Of a DNA stretch of 64,000 nt, positions 62,336 to 64,000 are shown piece by piece. The stretch is from F1-60-MAGs027 sp044344715. Lineage in GTDB: Bacteria > Actinomycetota > Acidimicrobiia > Acidimicrobiales > Ilumatobacteraceae. The stretch lies in NCBI GenBank assembly GCA_044344715.1, contig JBIJCI010000001.1, positions 62,001-126,000 of the forward strand, in the 5' to 3' direction. The translations under genes and the position numbers were made by a program. Below the pieces are notes generated by a model. It was given only the letters and a program-made list of their open reading frames with translations, had not been told where the DNA came from and did no database searches. Numbering within the stretch: position 1 is the stretch's first letter; each line of letters opens with the position of its first letter.

Positions 62336-63304
62336 ATGCGTACACGTCTCACCGAGATGCTCGGCGTCGAGTTCCCGGTGATGCTCGCCGGAATGGGCGG
62401 TGTGTCGTACCACGAACTCGTCGCTGCGGTGAGCGAGGCGGGCGGTATCGGCACGCTCGGCGCCTCGACGATGCGCGATCACGAACTACCCGAGGAGATG
62501 CGGTTGGTGCGCGAGCGGACCAAGAAGCCCTTCGGCGTCGATCTCCTCACCGCACTCCCCAACCAGGTCGACTCCGGGATCCGCGCGGTGATCGAGGGTG
62601 GAGCCACGATCTTCGTGGCCGGACTCGGTGTGCCCCGCGAAGTGATCGACCTGCTGCACAAGAACAACGTGCTCGTCGGTTCGATGTGCGGCAAGGTGAA
62701 GCACGCCGTCGCTGCGGTTGCGAGCGGTTGCGACTTCGTCGTCGCGCAGGGAACCGAGGCGGGTGGCCATACGGGCACGGTCGCGACGATGGCCCTCGTA
62801 CCACAGGTCGTCGACGCCGTCGGCGAGAAGGTGCCGGTCGTCGCCGCGGGCGGACTGTACGACGGCCGGGGTCTCGCGGCCGCACTCGCACTCGGCGCCG
62901 ACGGGGTGTGGATCGGCACCCGATTCATCGCCACGCCCGAGGCGAGGGCCGTCAACGGCTACAAGGACACGCTCATCGCGACGGGTGAGGACGGCACCAC
63001 GATCTCCCGTGCCTACACCGGCAAAACCTGCCGTGTCGTTGCCAACGACTGGACGCGTCACTACGAGAAGAACCCCGGTGACCTCAAGCCGTTCCCGCAA
63101 CAAGCGGTTGCCTCGATGCAGGCGGGCGTCAACCACCTCGGATATCCGACGGGCACCGACGTGGATCCGACGCGCGAGTTCTACCCGGCCGGCCAGGGAG
63201 TCGGTGCCATCAACGAGCTCGTTCCTGCCGGGGAGCTCGTGCGCCGCATCGTCCGCGAGGCCGAGGGCGTGTTGAGTCGCATCGGCAAGCTCCCCGCCCG
63301 CTGA
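62336..63304 (+). CDS. Nitronate monooxygenase-like FMN enzyme (NPD family)
   Basis: 322-aa TIM-barrel FMN protein. FPVMLAGMGGVSYHELVAAVSEAGG is the N-terminal flavin strand. VAQGTEAGGHTG is the conserved phosphate/active-site loop with the candidate catalytic His, followed by VVAAGGLYDGRGLAAALALGADGVWIGTRF. In actinobacteria such enzymes are annotated as 2-nitropropane dioxygenase or nitronate monooxygenase but may instead be enoyl-reductase-like. It is preceded by the isoprenoid reductase gene and followed by an MFS gene. Confidence 0.87.
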   Translation: MRTRLTEMLGVEFPVMLAGMGGVSYHELVAAVSEAGGIGTLGASTMRDHELPEEMRLVRERTKKPFGVDLLTALPNQVDSGIRAVIEGGATIFVAGLGVPREVIDLLHKNNVLVGSMCGKVKHAVAAVASGCDFVVAQGTEAGGHTGTVATMALVPQVVDAVGEKVPVVAAGGLYDGRGLAAALALGADGVWIGTRFIATPEARAVNGYKDTLIATGEDGTTISRAYTGKTCRVVANDWTRHYEKNPGDLKPFPQQAVASMQAGVNHLGYPTGTDVDPTREFYPAGQGVGAINELVPAGELVRRIVREAEGVLSRIGKLPAR

Positions 63305-63329
63305 CCATCGGCAAGCGCAGGGTGTCGTG

Positions 63330-64000
63330 ATGGCCAACGTGCTGCGCTCGAACCGCGACCTTCGATTGCTCTTCATCGCCCAGAACCTCTCGTTCATGGG
63401 TGACTGGTTCACGTTCGTCGCACTCGCCGGTCTGGTGCAGGACGTCACCGACTCGGCACTACTCGTGTCGCTGTTGCTGGTTGCGTTCTCGTTGCCCTCG
63501 TTCCTCGCGTCACCCATCGGCGGACCGGTGGCCGATCGCTACGACCGTCGCACGGTGCTCATCCTCGTGTCGATAGCACAGGCACTCTCGGCGTGCGGGC
63601 TCCTCTTCATCGGCGAGTCGCGGATCTGGCTGGCGTTCCTCTCGCAGGGACTCATCGCCGCCTTCGCCGCCTTCGTACGACCGGCGGTGGAAGCCGCCGT
63701 GCCGAATCTCGCACGTTCACCCGAGGAGCTGCGCAGCGCAAATGCGCTCTTCGGCTCGAGTTGGGGGGTCATGCTCGCCGTCGGCGCCGGTCTCGGAGGC
63801 GTGTTCGCCGAGGTGTTCGGTCGTCAGGCAGCGTTCATCGCCGACATCGCCACGTTCGTCGTTGCTGCGGGGCTGATCGCCATGGTGAGACGCCCGATGC
63901 AGGAAGACCGGGGTGCACACCGTGCACCCGTCCGGCCGATCGCCGACATGCGGGAGGCGATCCAACTCGCACGTCGTGACTCGATGATCATGGCCCTGCT
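63330..64000 (+). CDS. MFS transporter, 3' truncated by window edge
   Basis: Open frame from ATG 63330 (or GTG 63327) to the end of the window, at least 223 residues. It has about six helices so far: DLRLLFIAQNLSFMGDWFTF, LLVSLLLVAFSLPSFLAS, the motif A loop GGPVADRYDRRTVLILV, LAFLSQGLIAAFAAFVRPA and NALFGSSWGVMLAVGAGLGG. This is the MFS_3/EntS-like exporter pattern, in which RPAVEAAVPNL is conserved. It is likely an exporter of a hydrophobic compound. It starts 26 nt after the preceding gene. Confidence 0.83.
   Translation, partial: MANVLRSNRDLRLLFIAQNLSFMGDWFTFVALAGLVQDVTDSALLVSLLLVAFSLPSFLASPIGGPVADRYDRRTVLILVSIAQALSACGLLFIGESRIWLAFLSQGLIAAFAAFVRPAVEAAVPNLARSPEELRSANALFGSSWGVMLAVGAGLGGVFAEVFGRQAAFIADIATFVVAAGLIAMVRRPMQEDRGAHRAPVRPIADMREAIQLARRDSMIMAL

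Overview
The window is high-GC, very gene-dense bacterial chromosome. It looks like an actinobacterium, probably of the Acidimicrobiia/Ilumatobacter type; that placement is inferred, since no marker RNA is present. Supporting signs are F420 genes (cofD, cofE), the actinobacterial mismatch endonuclease NucS, a fused Kgd-type 2-oxoglutarate enzyme, a DUF3039 protein, an ImuA'/ImuB/DnaE2 mutasome with CGAAC-N4-GTTCG LexA boxes, a MurA with Asp in place of the active-site Cys, and many GTG starts lying 6-8 nt after a TANNNT-like -10 box (leaderless mRNAs). I saw no rRNA, tRNA, IS element, prophage or CRISPR. No stretch over about 300 bases lacks a gene.

Layout. 1-2.6 kb: 3' part of cofD and a stand-alone cofE, meeting tail to tail a sugar-nucleotide/glycosyltransferase operon (1.6-6.7 kb, minus). 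Divergent from it are a GDP-fucose synthase-like epimerase, a rhomboid protease and a DUF3039 protein. 8.9-14.8 kb: SOS mutagenesis block dnaE2, nudix hydrolase, imuB, imuA' (minus) with two identically placed LexA boxes; imuB is frameshifted by a 29-bp-period tandem duplication. 14.8-28.3 kb: branched-chain amino acid genes cimA, ilvE, leuB (minus), leuC, leuD and leuA (plus), interrupted by greA, a hydrolase, a DEAD-box helicase, and a 67-aa protein plus homospermidine synthase. leuA has a classic leucine attenuator. 28.3-35.3 kb: MMPL exporter, ferredoxin, pyrF, serA, SCP2 protein, MFS exporter. 35.3-46.4 kb: PASTA pseudokinase, ligA, mnmA and cysteine desulfurase, azlCD, meaB, NifU domain, tiny membrane protein. 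46.4-64 kb: murA, MFS, Zc3h12a-like nuclease fused to S1, kgd, urate-oxidase-N-like membrane protein, ettA, CysQ-like phosphatase, UbiB-like kinase, nucS, a GNAT acetyltransferase with no ordinary start codon, SDR, geranylgeranyl-reductase-like enzyme, nitronate monooxygenase-like enzyme and a truncated MFS gene.

How the genes work together. CimA, LeuCD, LeuB and IlvE together can make isoleucine from pyruvate by the citramalate route as well as leucine. DnaE2/ImuA'/ImuB (damage-induced mutagenesis) and NucS (mismatch avoidance) set the mutation rate; both NucS and ImuB carry plausible sliding-clamp motifs. MnmA with the cysteine desulfurase makes 2-thiouridine in tRNA. The most notable observations are the imuB duplication, the twin leaderless SOS promoters, the leuA attenuator, the PASTA pseudokinase, and the operator pair in front of the 67-aa protein/homospermidine synthase operon.
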